This document shows positions 45,024-53,847 of a stretch of DNA of 64,000 nt, one piece after another. A program made the translations under genes and the position numbers. The notes under the pieces were generated by a model. That model was not told the DNA's origin. It was given only the letters and a program-made list of their open reading frames with translations, and ran no database searches. The stretch is from Corynebacterium riegelii (GTDB lineage Bacteria; Actinomycetota; Actinomycetes; Mycobacteriales; Mycobacteriaceae), in NCBI RefSeq assembly GCF_016728505.1, contig NZ_CP068159.1, positions 62,001 through 126,000 on the forward strand, read 5' to 3'. The first letter of the stretch is position 1. The number at the start of each line of letters is the position of its first letter.

Positions 45024-46424
45024 ATGACAACACAGGCCGCACAGGCGGGCCCAAACTCGGGCCCAAACTCAGGCACTGAAACGAAACTCAGCCCGAAGCA
45101 CGCCGTGCCCATCATTTTGTTCACGTTCGTTTTCTCACTGATCATTGATAACGGCTTCAAGTTCATGACTGACCCGATGGGTGAGGCGCTTGGCTTGTCG
45201 CTCAATGAGGTCAGCCTGCAAGCCTCCCTGGCCGGTGTGATCATCGGCATCGGCGCCGTGGTCTACGCGGCGCTGGCAGATGTAGTCAGCATTCGCAAGC
45301 TGCTACTCGTGGGCATTGTGCTCACCCTGATCGGTTCTTTGATTGGTTACTTTGGCCAGAGCTCCTGGCCGCTGGTCCTAACCGGCCGCATCATCCAAAC
45401 CACCGGCCTGGCAGCTGCGGAAACGCTCTACGTTATCTACGTAACCAAGCACCTTGCGCCGAAGGATCAGAAGACCTACCTGGGCTTTTCCACCGCAGCT
45501 TTCCAGGCAGCAACCCTGTTCGGCGCGCTGACCTCCGGATACATTGCAACCCAGGTCTCCTGGACCGCAATGTTCCTCGTGCCGCTGGTGCTCGTGCTGG
45601 CCATCCCGGTGATTTTGAAAACCGTGCCGGAGGAGGCATCGCTGGAATCCGGCCACGTGGACTGGATCGGCCTCGGCCTGATCGCTGTGCTGGCCACCTC
45701 CGCCATCATGTTCATGCAGGCGTTTAACTGGTGGTGGCTGCTGCCGTGCATTGCCGCTGTGGTGCTGTTTGTCATGTACGTGAAGAACGGCAAGCGTCCG
45801 CTGGTCAACCCGGAGTTCTTCCAGAACCGCCCGTACGTCACCGCCATCATCCTGGTATTCATTGTCTATTCGGTGCAGCTTGGGTACCTGGTGCTGTTTC
45901 CGGCAATGGCAAAGCAGGTCCACGGCCTGACCGCTGATACCGCTTCGTACTTGCTTATCCCGGGCTACACCGCCGCCATTTTGGTTGGTGTGTTCTCTGG
46001 CCAGATTGGCAAGTTCCTGCCCACCCGCCCGGCGATCTTCACCGCGCTTTCCTCCATTGTTGTCGCCCTGCTTATTGTGGCGTTCTTCATGCAGGCCGGC
46101 CCGTGGGTATTCGTGGTGTCGTCCCTGCTGTTCGCCAGCGGTTTCGCACTGCTCTACGCCCCGCTGGTGGCAACCGCTATTGGCAACATCCCGCCGGCGA
46201 AATCCGGTATTGCCATTGGTTTCTACAACCTGACCATCAACCTGGCCGTGCCGCTTGGCATTGCGTACAGCGCAAAGTTGGCAGACCTGAACCTTCCTGC
46301 GCCGGGCTTCCTGGCGGATAACGCTGGCACATACCCGATGGTCATGCTGATCTTGGCTGCCATCGCCGTTGCCGGCACGCTGCTCTACGCCGCAATGACG
46401 GCACGCATGAAACAGCCAGCCTAA
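45024..46424 (+). CDS. MFS transporter in the deo cluster, probable nucleoside permease
   Basis: 466 residues and 14 predicted membrane helices of the DHA2-like type. No substrate motif is diagnostic, but it lies between deoD and deoC, so import of (deoxy)nucleosides is the likely role. It has a Pro/Asn/Ser/Gly-rich N-terminal tail. Confidence 0.82.
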   Translation: MTTQAAQAGPNSGPNSGTETKLSPKHAVPIILFTFVFSLIIDNGFKFMTDPMGEALGLSLNEVSLQASLAGVIIGIGAVVYAALADVVSIRKLLLVGIVLTLIGSLIGYFGQSSWPLVLTGRIIQTTGLAAAETLYVIYVTKHLAPKDQKTYLGFSTAAFQAATLFGALTSGYIATQVSWTAMFLVPLVLVLAIPVILKTVPEEASLESGHVDWIGLGLIAVLATSAIMFMQAFNWWWLLPCIAAVVLFVMYVKNGKRPLVNPEFFQNRPYVTAIILVFIVYSVQLGYLVLFPAMAKQVHGLTADTASYLLIPGYTAAILVGVFSGQIGKFLPTRPAIFTALSSIVVALLIVAFFMQAGPWVFVVSSLLFASGFALLYAPLVATAIGNIPPAKSGIAIGFYNLTINLAVPLGIAYSAKLADLNLPAPGFLADNAGTYPMVMLILAAIAVAGTLLYAAMTARMKQPA

Positions 46425-46463
46425 GAACCCAGACATCACTCATACCTTGAAGGAGAACAACCC

Positions 46464-47120
46464 ATGACTTCACTTACTCGCTCAGATGTCGCACAGATGG
46501 TTGACCACACGTTGCTCAAGCCGGAGGCCACCCACGCCGACGTGGAGAAGCTGATTGCAGACGCCACCCGGCTGGGCACCTTCTCCGTCTGCGTGTCGCC
46601 GTCCATGCTTCCAATCCAGACGCCAGACAACCTCAAGGTAGCCGTGGTCTGCGGCTTCCCCTCGGGTGCAGTACCCACTGAGGCCAAGGCTGCTGAGGCC
46701 GCGTGGTGTGTGAACAACGGCGCGGATGAGGTGGACATGGTAATCAACATCGGTGCTGCCAAGGAAGGCAACTGGGACGCCGTGCGCGAGGACATCGCCG
46801 CGGTGAAGAAGGCCTGCGGTGACGTGCTGCTGAAAGTGATCATTGAGTCCGCGGTGCTTACAGACGAAGAGATCGTCAAAGCCTGCGAAGCCTCCGTTGC
46901 TGCTGGCGCGGAGTTTGTGAAGACGTCTACCGGATTCCACCCGGCGGGCGGCGCTTCGGTGCACGCGGTTGAGTTGATGCGTCGGACCGTCGGCAAGCAA
47001 CTTGGCGTTAAGGCCTCCGGTGGTATCCGTGATGCCGAAACCGCCCGCGCCATGATCGAGGCCGGCGCGTCACGCCTGGGCCTTTCCGGCACTGAGGCTG
47101 TGCTGGACGGTTGGGAGTAG
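46464..47120 (+). CDS. deoC: Deoxyribose-phosphate aldolase
   Basis: 218 residues. TIM-barrel with Schiff-base lysine in [14 protein letters not shown] and helper lysine in [27 protein letters not shown] is typical. Splits deoxyribose-5-phosphate to acetaldehyde and glyceraldehyde-3-phosphate. GGAG ribosome binding site; the mutase gene follows 3 bases after the stop. Confidence 0.96.
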   Translation: MTSLTRSDVAQMVDHTLLKPEATHADVEKLIADATRLGTFSVCVSPSMLPIQTPDNLKVAVVCGFPSGAVPTEAKAAEAAWCVNNGADEVDMVINIGAAKEGNWDAVREDIAAVKKACGDVLLKVIIESAVLTDEEIVKACEASVAAGAEFVKTSTGFHPAGGASVHAVELMRRTVGKQLGVKASGGIRDAETARAMIEAGASRLGLSGTEAVLDGWE

Positions 47121-47123
47121 GCC

Positions 47124-48839
47124 ATGCTGCGCGAAGATTTACGCGAGCAAGCACAAACCTGGCTGGCCCACGACCCTGACCCGGAGACCCGCGCGGCGCT
47201 CCAAGAGGCACTGGACACAAACGACGAGGAGGCGCTTGCACGCGCGTTCGCCGGACCCCTGGAGTTTGGCACCGCAGGGCTGCGCGGCCCGATCGGGTTC
47301 GGCGAGTCCGCCATGAACCAGGCCGTTGTCATGCGCGCCACCGCCGGGCTCATGGCCTGGCTGAACAAGCAGGTGGACACCCCGCGTGTGGTGATTGGTT
47401 GCGACGCCCGCCACGGCTCCACCAAGTTCGCCAAAGCCGCAGCCCAGGTTGTCGCCGGTGCTGGTGGCGACGCGATGCTGCTGCCGCTTGGTGAGCCGAC
47501 CCCGCTGACCTCATTTAGCGTGCGCCACCTCGACGCTGACGCCGGCATCATGGTCACCGCCTCCCACAACCCGAAGTGGGACAACGGCTACAAGGTCTAC
47601 CTCGGCGGCCGCGTCGCCACAGGTGATGCCGCCGGCGTGCAGATCATCGCCCCCGCGGACAAGGAGATCGCAGCCGAGATTGCGAAAGTTCCCGGGGCCA
47701 CAGAGCTTTTGCTTGCCGACGCCCACGTCAACCCCGACCCCCGCTCCACCTACATCGAAACCGCCAAGGCGCTTGGCAAACCCGCCGCGGACATCACCAT
47801 CGTCTTAACCCCCATGCATGGCGTGGGCGGACAGTTGGCGAAGGACGCACTGGGGGCGGCGGGGTTTGGGGACGTGGTGGGCGTCGATAAGCAATGGGCT
47901 CCTGACCCGGAGTTTCCAACGGTGGCCTTCCCCAACCCGGAGGAAGACGGGGCGCTCGACTTGGCCGTGGCGAAGGCGAACGAGGTGGGTGCGGACCTGA
48001 TCATCGCACTCGACCCGGACGCGGACCGTTGTGCGTTGGCGGTCCCGGCGCGCGACACAGCGTCTGCTGGCACCTCGATCGGCGGCGGCTGGGTGAAGCT
48101 TTCCGGCGACGAAACTGGAGCCCTGCTCGGCGAGTACAAGGCCTCGCACGCCTCTGGCGGCGCGACGGCCTGCTCGATCGTATCCGGGCGGATGCTGGGC
48201 CAGATTGCCAAAGCGCACGGCCTGAAGCACGCCACCACACTCACCGGGTTCAAGTGGATCGGACGCACGCCGGAGCTGGTCTACGGCTATGAGGAAGCCA
48301 TCGGCCACTGTGTGGACCCCGCCCACGTGCGCGACAAAGACGGCATTAGCGCCGCCATCGTCGCCGCAACCGTGGTTTCTGCACTGAAGGCCCGCGGCGT
48401 GAGCGTGCTTGAGCACTTCGACGAGCTCGCCCGCACCTACGGCCTCTACCGCACGCAGCCGTTGACGTTCCGCGTGGAGGACCTGTCCCTGATCAGCGAG
48501 GCCATGCAGCGACTGCGCGCTTCGCAGCCGAGCGAGCTCGCCGGTGCGGCGGTGACGGAGTACGTCGATTTGCGTGACGGCTACGGCACCACCCCCGGCA
48601 CCGACGGCATCCTGATCCGCACCGAGGCCGACGACCGCGTGATCATCCGCCCAAGCGGCACCGAACCGAAGCTGAAGTGCTACCTGGAGGTGGTCATGGA
48701 CGTTGATGGTGCTGGTTCTGGTTCTGGCGCTGGTACCGGTGCTGGTTCTGGTGCCGGTGCTGGCGCTGTGGACTGGGCGGCTGCCGATGCGCGCCTTGCC
48801 GCGCTTTCGGACGCCACCCGCACGTTGTGTGGCATGTAG
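47124..48839 (+). CDS. Phosphosugar mutase (PGM/PMM family), likely phosphopentomutase role
   Basis: 571 residues. Phosphoserine loop MVTASHNPKWDNGYKVY, metal loop LDPDADRCALAVP, sugar-binding GYEEAIGHCVDP and phosphate-binding RPSGTEPKLKCYLEV are all present. In this operon it would convert (deoxy)ribose-1-phosphate to the 5-phosphate between DeoD and DeoC. An unusual Gly/Ala/Ser/Thr repeat (about 20 residues) interrupts the last domain. Confidence 0.88.
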   Translation: MLREDLREQAQTWLAHDPDPETRAALQEALDTNDEEALARAFAGPLEFGTAGLRGPIGFGESAMNQAVVMRATAGLMAWLNKQVDTPRVVIGCDARHGSTKFAKAAAQVVAGAGGDAMLLPLGEPTPLTSFSVRHLDADAGIMVTASHNPKWDNGYKVYLGGRVATGDAAGVQIIAPADKEIAAEIAKVPGATELLLADAHVNPDPRSTYIETAKALGKPAADITIVLTPMHGVGGQLAKDALGAAGFGDVVGVDKQWAPDPEFPTVAFPNPEEDGALDLAVAKANEVGADLIIALDPDADRCALAVPARDTASAGTSIGGGWVKLSGDETGALLGEYKASHASGGATACSIVSGRMLGQIAKAHGLKHATTLTGFKWIGRTPELVYGYEEAIGHCVDPAHVRDKDGISAAIVAATVVSALKARGVSVLEHFDELARTYGLYRTQPLTFRVEDLSLISEAMQRLRASQPSELAGAAVTEYVDLRDGYGTTPGTDGILIRTEADDRVIIRPSGTEPKLKCYLEVVMDVDGAGSGSGAGTGAGSGAGAGAVDWAAADARLAALSDATRTLCGM

Positions 48840-48855
48840 CCCACTTGCGCGCAAA

Positions 48856-48891
48856 GACCGCGAAGTCCGTGAAGACCGCGAAGACCGCGAA
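48856..48891. repeat. Four tandem 9-bp units after the mutase gene
   Basis: GACCGCGAA is repeated four times, the second unit reading GTCCGTGAA. It lies 17 bases past the stop codon. The following stretch to tRNA-His shows no gene. Confidence 0.8.
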
Positions 48892-49006
48892 GGCACTGCC
48901 TCTGCGTTAGTGCGACTGGCCTGCGGTTTTTGTTTCCCAGGGCAGTCGTACTAAGGTAGGCAGAGCTGTTTGCAATTAGCGTTTATTGCTAGAGCATGAC
49001 AGCGAT

Positions 49007-49080
49007 GGTGGCTGTAGTTCAGCTGGTAGAGCACCAGGTTGTGATCCTGGGTGTCGCGGGTTCGAGCCCCGTCAGCCACC
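49007..49080 (+). tRNA. tRNA-His (GUG)
   Basis: Acceptor GTGGCTG / CAGCCAC with an extra 5' G (49007) pairing with discriminator C (49080), the histidine tRNA identity element. Anticodon loop TTGTGAT (GTG), T-arm GCGGG TTCGAGC CCCGT. No CCA encoded. Confidence 0.95.
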
Positions 49081-49087
49081 CCTAGCG

Positions 49088-49119
49088 CCGGCGCTCACCT
49101 TCGGGTGGGTGCCGGTTTT
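49088..49119 (+). terminator. Terminator of tRNA-His
   Basis: CCGGCGCTCACC-TTCG-GGTGGGTGCCGG followed by TTTTC. Stable TTCG tetraloop, 7 bases after the tRNA. Confidence 0.85.
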
Positions 49120-49186
49120 CGTTTCGTGCAGCGGCAGCACCGAGCACCGAGGGCACCGAGTCTGGTAGCGGCTCGCCCCAAAACAC

Positions 49187-49256
49187 GTTTGCAGCTACCT
49201 ACCTGCAGCTACCAGCGGAAATTTCGCTTGGTAGCCGGGTGTAGGTAGCTGCAAAC
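49187..49256. repeat. 70-bp interspersed palindromic element, copy 3
   Basis: Nearly identical to copy 2. It lies between the tRNA-His terminator and the DtxR box of the siderophore-interacting protein gene. Confidence 0.92.
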
Positions 49257-49318
49257 TCTCCGCCATCCACCGCCGCCCCACTAGGCGGCTGGCCAACACC
49301 CCAAACAGCGCCACGAAT

Positions 49319-49337
49319 ATACGTTAGCCTTACCTAA
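49319..49337. promoter_or_regulatory. DtxR iron box
   Basis: ATACGTTAGCCTTACCTAA matches the 19-bp DtxR consensus at 16 positions, or 17 allowing W at position 13. It overlaps the -35 region of a promoter with -10 TACGAT at 49350-49355, upstream of the siderophore-interacting protein gene. It should repress when iron is plentiful. Confidence 0.82.
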
Positions 49338-49402
49338 CCCACAAACGTGTACGATGTCCTCGATAGACATACCCCTACAAGAACTCGAGGACAGTGATCA
49401 CC

Positions 49403-50263
49403 ATGGCCGAGCAGGCAAATACCACGGTGCCAAGGCGCAGAGTCCGCAAGGCAAACGAAGCGACGGTGACTGGCCGCCGCCAGCTTTCCCCAGACCTGGT
49501 TCGTCTAAGCATGAACTCCCCTGCCCTGGTGGGCCGAGAGTTGGAATTTACAGACCACTACATCAAACTGCTGTTCGTGCCGGAAGGCGCCGACTATTCA
49601 TGGCCGTTTGATGCCGAGAAGGTCCGTGAGGAGCAGCCTCGCAACAAGCAGCCCGTCACCCGCACGTACACCCTGATCAACCTGGATCCGGCCACCGGTA
49701 ACTTCGATGTCGACTTTGTCACGCACGGCGACGCCGGCCTGGCCGGACCATGGGCGCGCATAGCTGAGGTTGGCGAGACGTTTGGCTTCTTCGGCCCGGG
49801 CGGCGCGTGGGCTCCCACGGCTGACTACGAGCACTTCATCTTCGCCGGCGACGAGTCCGCAGCACCAGCCATCGGCGCCGGCCTGAAGCACCTGCCGGAA
49901 GGCGCGACGGCATCCGCCTACATCGAGATCGAAGCCGATGACCGCACGTTCGAACTGCCCACCCGCGAAGGTGTGGACATCCACTGGGTGACCCGCAACG
50001 GCGCGACCCACGGCACGGAGCTCTCCCGCGTTGTTCGCCAAGCCGGTGTGCCCGAAGGAAAGAAAACCGGGTGGTTTATCCACGGTGTCGCGGAAATGAT
50101 TAAGGAGATGCGCCGTTTCCTTTTCGTCGAGTCAGAAATTCCACGCCAAGACGTGTCCATCTCCGGCTACTGGCGTATCGGCATGACGGAAGACCAGTGG
50201 CAGGCCTCCAAGGGCGAGTTCAACGCGCAGATTGAAGCCGAAGAGGAAAGCGCCAAGGCCTAA
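49403..50263 (+). CDS. Siderophore-interacting protein (FAD ferric reductase type)
   Basis: 286 residues from ATG 49403. FAD-binding RTYTLINLDPATGNFDVDFV, FFGPGGAW and the C-terminal GYWRIGMTEDQWQ belong to the SIP/ViuB family, which reduces ferric siderophores to release iron in the cytoplasm. The DtxR box upstream supports iron control. The GTG at 49394 is only 2 nt from the GAGGA sequence and is less likely. Confidence 0.9.
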   Translation: MAEQANTTVPRRRVRKANEATVTGRRQLSPDLVRLSMNSPALVGRELEFTDHYIKLLFVPEGADYSWPFDAEKVREEQPRNKQPVTRTYTLINLDPATGNFDVDFVTHGDAGLAGPWARIAEVGETFGFFGPGGAWAPTADYEHFIFAGDESAAPAIGAGLKHLPEGATASAYIEIEADDRTFELPTREGVDIHWVTRNGATHGTELSRVVRQAGVPEGKKTGWFIHGVAEMIKEMRRFLFVESEIPRQDVSISGYWRIGMTEDQWQASKGEFNAQIEAEEESAKA

Positions 50264-50271
50264 CCCAAGGC

Positions 50272-51471
50272 CTAAGCGTTGGGGTCTTCTGAGCCGCCGG
50301 AGCGCTGTTCCCAGCGGAAGTTCCAGTACCCGAGGCCGTCGTAAGGCGAAAGGTCCCCTCCCAGCGCATTCTTCACAATGACGGGATCGCCGCGGCGGAC
50401 GGTCTCTTGGAACCAGCGGGCGTTCTCCGGCGACGCGTTGATGCAGCCGTGGGACACGTTGGTGTTGCCCCACGCCCAGGCCGCCCACGGCGCGGAGTGG
50501 ACGTAGATGCCGGAGTAGGACATCTGGGTCGCCCAGTCCACCGGCGTAACGTAGCCGCCTTGGTCCAGGCCGAGGCCGTAGGTGCGGGAGTCCATGACGA
50601 GGCTCTCGTGCTCGTCGCCAATCACGTAGGTGCCATTGGGAGTGTCGTAGGAACCGTCGCGGCCTAAGGCGATGGGGAATGATTTCAGCACCTCGCCATT
50701 GCGGGTGACAGTCAGGGTCTTGGTGGCGTTGTCAATGACGGTCTCCACGGCATCACCGATGGTGAAGCTGATATTGATGTCGCTGGAACCCCAGGTGCCG
50801 CCACCAAAATCGCGCCCGTAGAACTCGGCCGCAACGTCTACTTCGGTGCCGGGCTCCCAGTATTCCTTCGGACGCCAGCGCAGCTCATAAGGGTCGAGCC
50901 AGAAGAAGCCGCCTTCGGTGTCGTTGGAGGTCTGAATAGTAATTGCGTCTTCCACCGCCTTGGTGTCCGTGATTGGCACGCTGAAGCGGAAACTCACGGC
51001 CTGCGCTACACCAACGGTTGATCCGTCGAGGGGCCCCACAGCTGCCGTGGCTTGCCTGTCCGGGACGATGGTGCTGAACGTGGCGGTTGACGTCTTGCCG
51101 TCCACGTTTTTCGCGGTCAACGTGTATGTGCGCCCGTAGCCCATCGGCTCATCGGTGGTCCATTCGGTCTTGTCCGCATTGAATTTGGAGTCAATTTCCC
51201 GGCCCTGTTCGTTGGTCATGCTGACCTCGAGCAGTTTGCTTGCCGACGCCACCGTTACCCCATCCCACGGCTCCACCCCCGTCGCACCGTCTTTGACGGA
51301 AATGCGTGGCGGTTTAGCCGCGGCAGTGGTAGCTGCTGCGGCACCGGTGGTCAGCGAAGTATCTGCGTCAGCGCCTTGGCTTGTGCCGGGTTCCCCAATG
51401 GTGCAAGCAGTGAGTGTGATTCCACACAGCATTAGGCCTGCTAGCCTCGCCGCAATTGCCCTGCTTCGCAT
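50272..51471 (-). CDS. L,D-transpeptidase lipoprotein
   Basis: 399 residues from ATG 51471; the longer frame to 51642 overlaps tRNA-Lys and is unlikely. Lipobox LTAC after a signal peptide, then two Ig-like domains (about 50-260), then a YkuD domain with SHGCINASPENARWF, where the cysteine is the nucleophile. Forms 3-3 peptidoglycan cross-links. Same architecture as mycobacterial LdtB. Confidence 0.93.
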   Translation of the reverse strand: MRSRAIAARLAGLMLCGITLTACTIGEPGTSQGADADTSLTTGAAAATTAAAKPPRISVKDGATGVEPWDGVTVASASKLLEVSMTNEQGREIDSKFNADKTEWTTDEPMGYGRTYTLTAKNVDGKTSTATFSTIVPDRQATAAVGPLDGSTVGVAQAVSFRFSVPITDTKAVEDAITIQTSNDTEGGFFWLDPYELRWRPKEYWEPGTEVDVAAEFYGRDFGGGTWGSSDINISFTIGDAVETVIDNATKTLTVTRNGEVLKSFPIALGRDGSYDTPNGTYVIGDEHESLVMDSRTYGLGLDQGGYVTPVDWATQMSYSGIYVHSAPWAAWAWGNTNVSHGCINASPENARWFQETVRRGDPVIVKNALGGDLSPYDGLGYWNFRWEQRSGGSEDPNA

Positions 51472-51635
51472 TTCGCCGCCCTTCAAGCCCTTCAAACCCA
51501 AGCACCATTTGTTGTACCCATGACACGATAGCGTCAAACAGACAAAAAGTTTAAACTCGCAACACCAACACAAAAACCGTCTCTGACCAGGCGATTTCAC
51601 ACATAATAAACACGCTGCTATAGTCATATCCCGTT

Positions 51636-51708
<73 letters not shown>

Positions 51709-51718
51709 CAAGGGCAAA

Positions 51719-51752
51719 GCCCCTAGCTTTTGCACAAAGGCTAGGGGCTTTT
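51719..51752 (+). terminator. Terminator of tRNA-Lys
   Basis: GCCCCTAG ... CTAGGGGC followed by TTTTC, 10 bases past the tRNA. pncA starts 15 bases further on. Confidence 0.88.
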
Positions 51753-51823
51753 CGCTACGCTGTCCACATGACTCGTGCATTAGTAATTGTGGACGTTCAA
51801 AATGACTTCTGCCCCGGCGGCTC

Positions 51824-51831
51824 GCTTGCCA
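51824..51831. repeat. 8-bp target duplication, left copy
   Basis: GCTTGCCA, repeated at 53329-53336 on the other side of the IS. Confidence 0.9.
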
Positions 51832-53328
51832 GGGTTAAGCGACAAAATGTGTGCTTTTCTCGGCGTGTCGATTTAAGTGACAAAATGTGTGCTTTTCGGG
51901 GGTTGGAATGGGCCGGGCCCGGGGTGCTGTGCTGGGGTTATGAGCGTCCTGCCCAGCCGTGTCGGATGGCCCAGGAGGGGTTGAAGTCGGTGTCGATGCC
52001 GGTGTCGTAGACTTTCGGCCGGCCGTCGGGTGAGTTGGCTTGGTCGCGTTCACGCATGTGTGCCTGGCGGGCGTGTGCGTAGCCTTTGCGGCCGAAGTCT
52101 TGCTCGATTGCTAGCGCCAGCGGGTCATCGTGGTGTTGGGTGTGCAGGTAGAGCCACCAGTCCATGATGATTCGTTGATGTTCGTCAAATGCGCCGCGGT
52201 GGGCTCGGGCAAGGTGTTTCAGCTGTGCGTTCACGCCGCCTTCCAGGCTGTTTGTGGTGGTCTTCAGCTCGGTTGTGGTGCGGTGTGGTGGGTTGAGCCA
52301 GACGAAGAGGTGGCCTTGTTGGTAGAGACGCTCGAACCGGCGGTAGGCTCTGCGGGCTCTGGGGTGGGTGTACCACCATTGCTGGTTGTCGCGGATGCGT
52401 TTTGGGATCTCTTCTGGGGCGACTTGGTTGCGGTAGGTGCGGTCTTTGAGCCAGTCACCGTAGAGGTCATGGAAGCGGTTGAGGCGAAGTACCCAGGTAA
52501 TTGCCTGGTCACGGGTGGTGATGTGGGTTAGCTGGTTGCCGAGGCGAAGGAGTGCTTTGTGCGCGGTGATTGTTGGTTGGCGTGTGGTGTCTTTGATGGT
52601 GTCGCGGCGTACGTGGACGAGGCAGCGTTGGATGGAGGCGTTTGGCCAGCATTGTTTGATGGCCTTGTTTGCGCCACCGGAGCCGTCTGTGGTCACGACT
52701 AGGGGTTCGGCGATCAGGTCGAAGAGTTTGGCGTAGTCGTAGGCGGTTTCTCGTGTGCACCAGTGCCAGGCAACGACGTGTTCGCTGGTTGCAGCGACAA
52801 GCAGGCATTTTTTGTGGAAGTAGGTGCCGTCAATAAACAGCTGGTCGTAGACGCGGTACGGGTCTGGTTTGCATGGGACGATGATGAACCAGAAGTAGGT
52901 GAACCAGCGGATCAATGTGCGCCTGGAGACGTTGTGTGCAGCAGCCACAGCGTCGAGGGGACGCTGGCCGGTGATCCAGTCGATGAAGATGGCAAACCGA
53001 TATGCGCTGGTCTTAGCCGTGTTCGGGTTGGTGAAGGTGTGCCCGCAGTGTGTACAGCGCCATCGCTGTTTTCCGCTGGAGGTGGTGCCCATTTTCGTGG
53101 CGGTGTGCTCGCATGCCGGGCATAGGGGCCTGTTGTGTTTTCTCTTCCTGTGTTGAGTTGGCATGCAGCTGGTTTAACAGCTTGCTGTCGTAGCACATCC
53201 AACGCCTGAAGTGGTGGACCTTCCGGTCTATGGTCGGGAATCCCGATTCAACGAGCACTCTCCCGCCGTAGGCCCAGGCAGGCCCGGGAATCCATATCCA
53301 AAAAAGCACACATTTTGTCGCTTAACCC
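51832..53328 (-). mobile_element. Insertion sequence, IS1249-like (IS256 family), 1497 bp
   Basis: Perfect inverted ends GGGTTAAGCGACAAAATGTG on both sides and 8-bp direct repeat GCTTGCCA, as expected for IS256-type elements. The left end carries a second, inner copy of the end motif (51873-51896, TTAAGTGACAAAATGTGTGC). One intact transposase. Inserted inside pncA. Confidence 0.93.
51938..53164 (-). CDS. IS1249-type (IS256 family) transposase with zinc ribbon
   Basis: 408 residues. N-terminal zinc ribbon (CPACEHTATKM ... RWRCTHCGHTF), helix-turn-helix (RPLDAVAAAHNVSRRTLIRW), and catalytic residues in LFIDGTYFHKK, VVTTDGSGGANKAI and TTTNSLEGGVNAQL. The zinc ribbon and gene layout are typical of the IS1249 group first found in Corynebacterium. 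Frame intact. Confidence 0.9.
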   Translation of the reverse strand: MPTQHRKRKHNRPLCPACEHTATKMGTTSSGKQRWRCTHCGHTFTNPNTAKTSAYRFAIFIDWITGQRPLDAVAAAHNVSRRTLIRWFTYFWFIIVPCKPDPYRVYDQLFIDGTYFHKKCLLVAATSEHVVAWHWCTRETAYDYAKLFDLIAEPLVVTTDGSGGANKAIKQCWPNASIQRCLVHVRRDTIKDTTRQPTITAHKALLRLGNQLTHITTRDQAITWVLRLNRFHDLYGDWLKDRTYRNQVAPEEIPKRIRDNQQWWYTHPRARRAYRRFERLYQQGHLFVWLNPPHRTTTELKTTTNSLEGGVNAQLKHLARAHRGAFDEHQRIIMDWWLYLHTQHHDDPLALAIEQDFGRKGYAHARQAHMRERDQANSPDGRPKVYDTGIDTDFNPSWAIRHGWAGRS

Positions 53329-53847
53329 GCTTGCCACCGAGAAGGGCGACCAGGTAGCTGCGGGGATCGCGGAGCTTGTAGCGAACGCGAACAACGATGA
53401 GTATTCCCACATCCTTGCCACCCAGGATTGGCACATTGATCCGGGCTCACACTTTTCCGAGAACCCGGACTTTGTAGATACCTGGCCGGTCCACTGCGTC
53501 GCAGATTCAGAAGGGGCCGCGCTTCGTGCGCCGCTGGACGCGCACAGAGACAAGATTGACGCTTTCTTCCGCAAGGGGGCGTTTACGGCCGCCTATTCGG
53601 GCTTTGAGGGCCGTGTAGGCGATGTTGAGGCTGGCGCCCTACTCGCGGACTATTTGCGCGCTGAGGGCATTGACACCATCGACGTGGTTGGCATCGCCAC
53701 CGATCACTGCGTTCGCGCCACGGTCCTGGACGGGCTGAAGGAAGGTTTCACCGTGCGGGTGCTGCCGGAGCTTTGCTCGCCTGTCGACGCCGCACGTGGC
53801 CAAGCCGCACTCACCGAGATGCAAGTGGCCGGCGCGGAAATCGTGGA

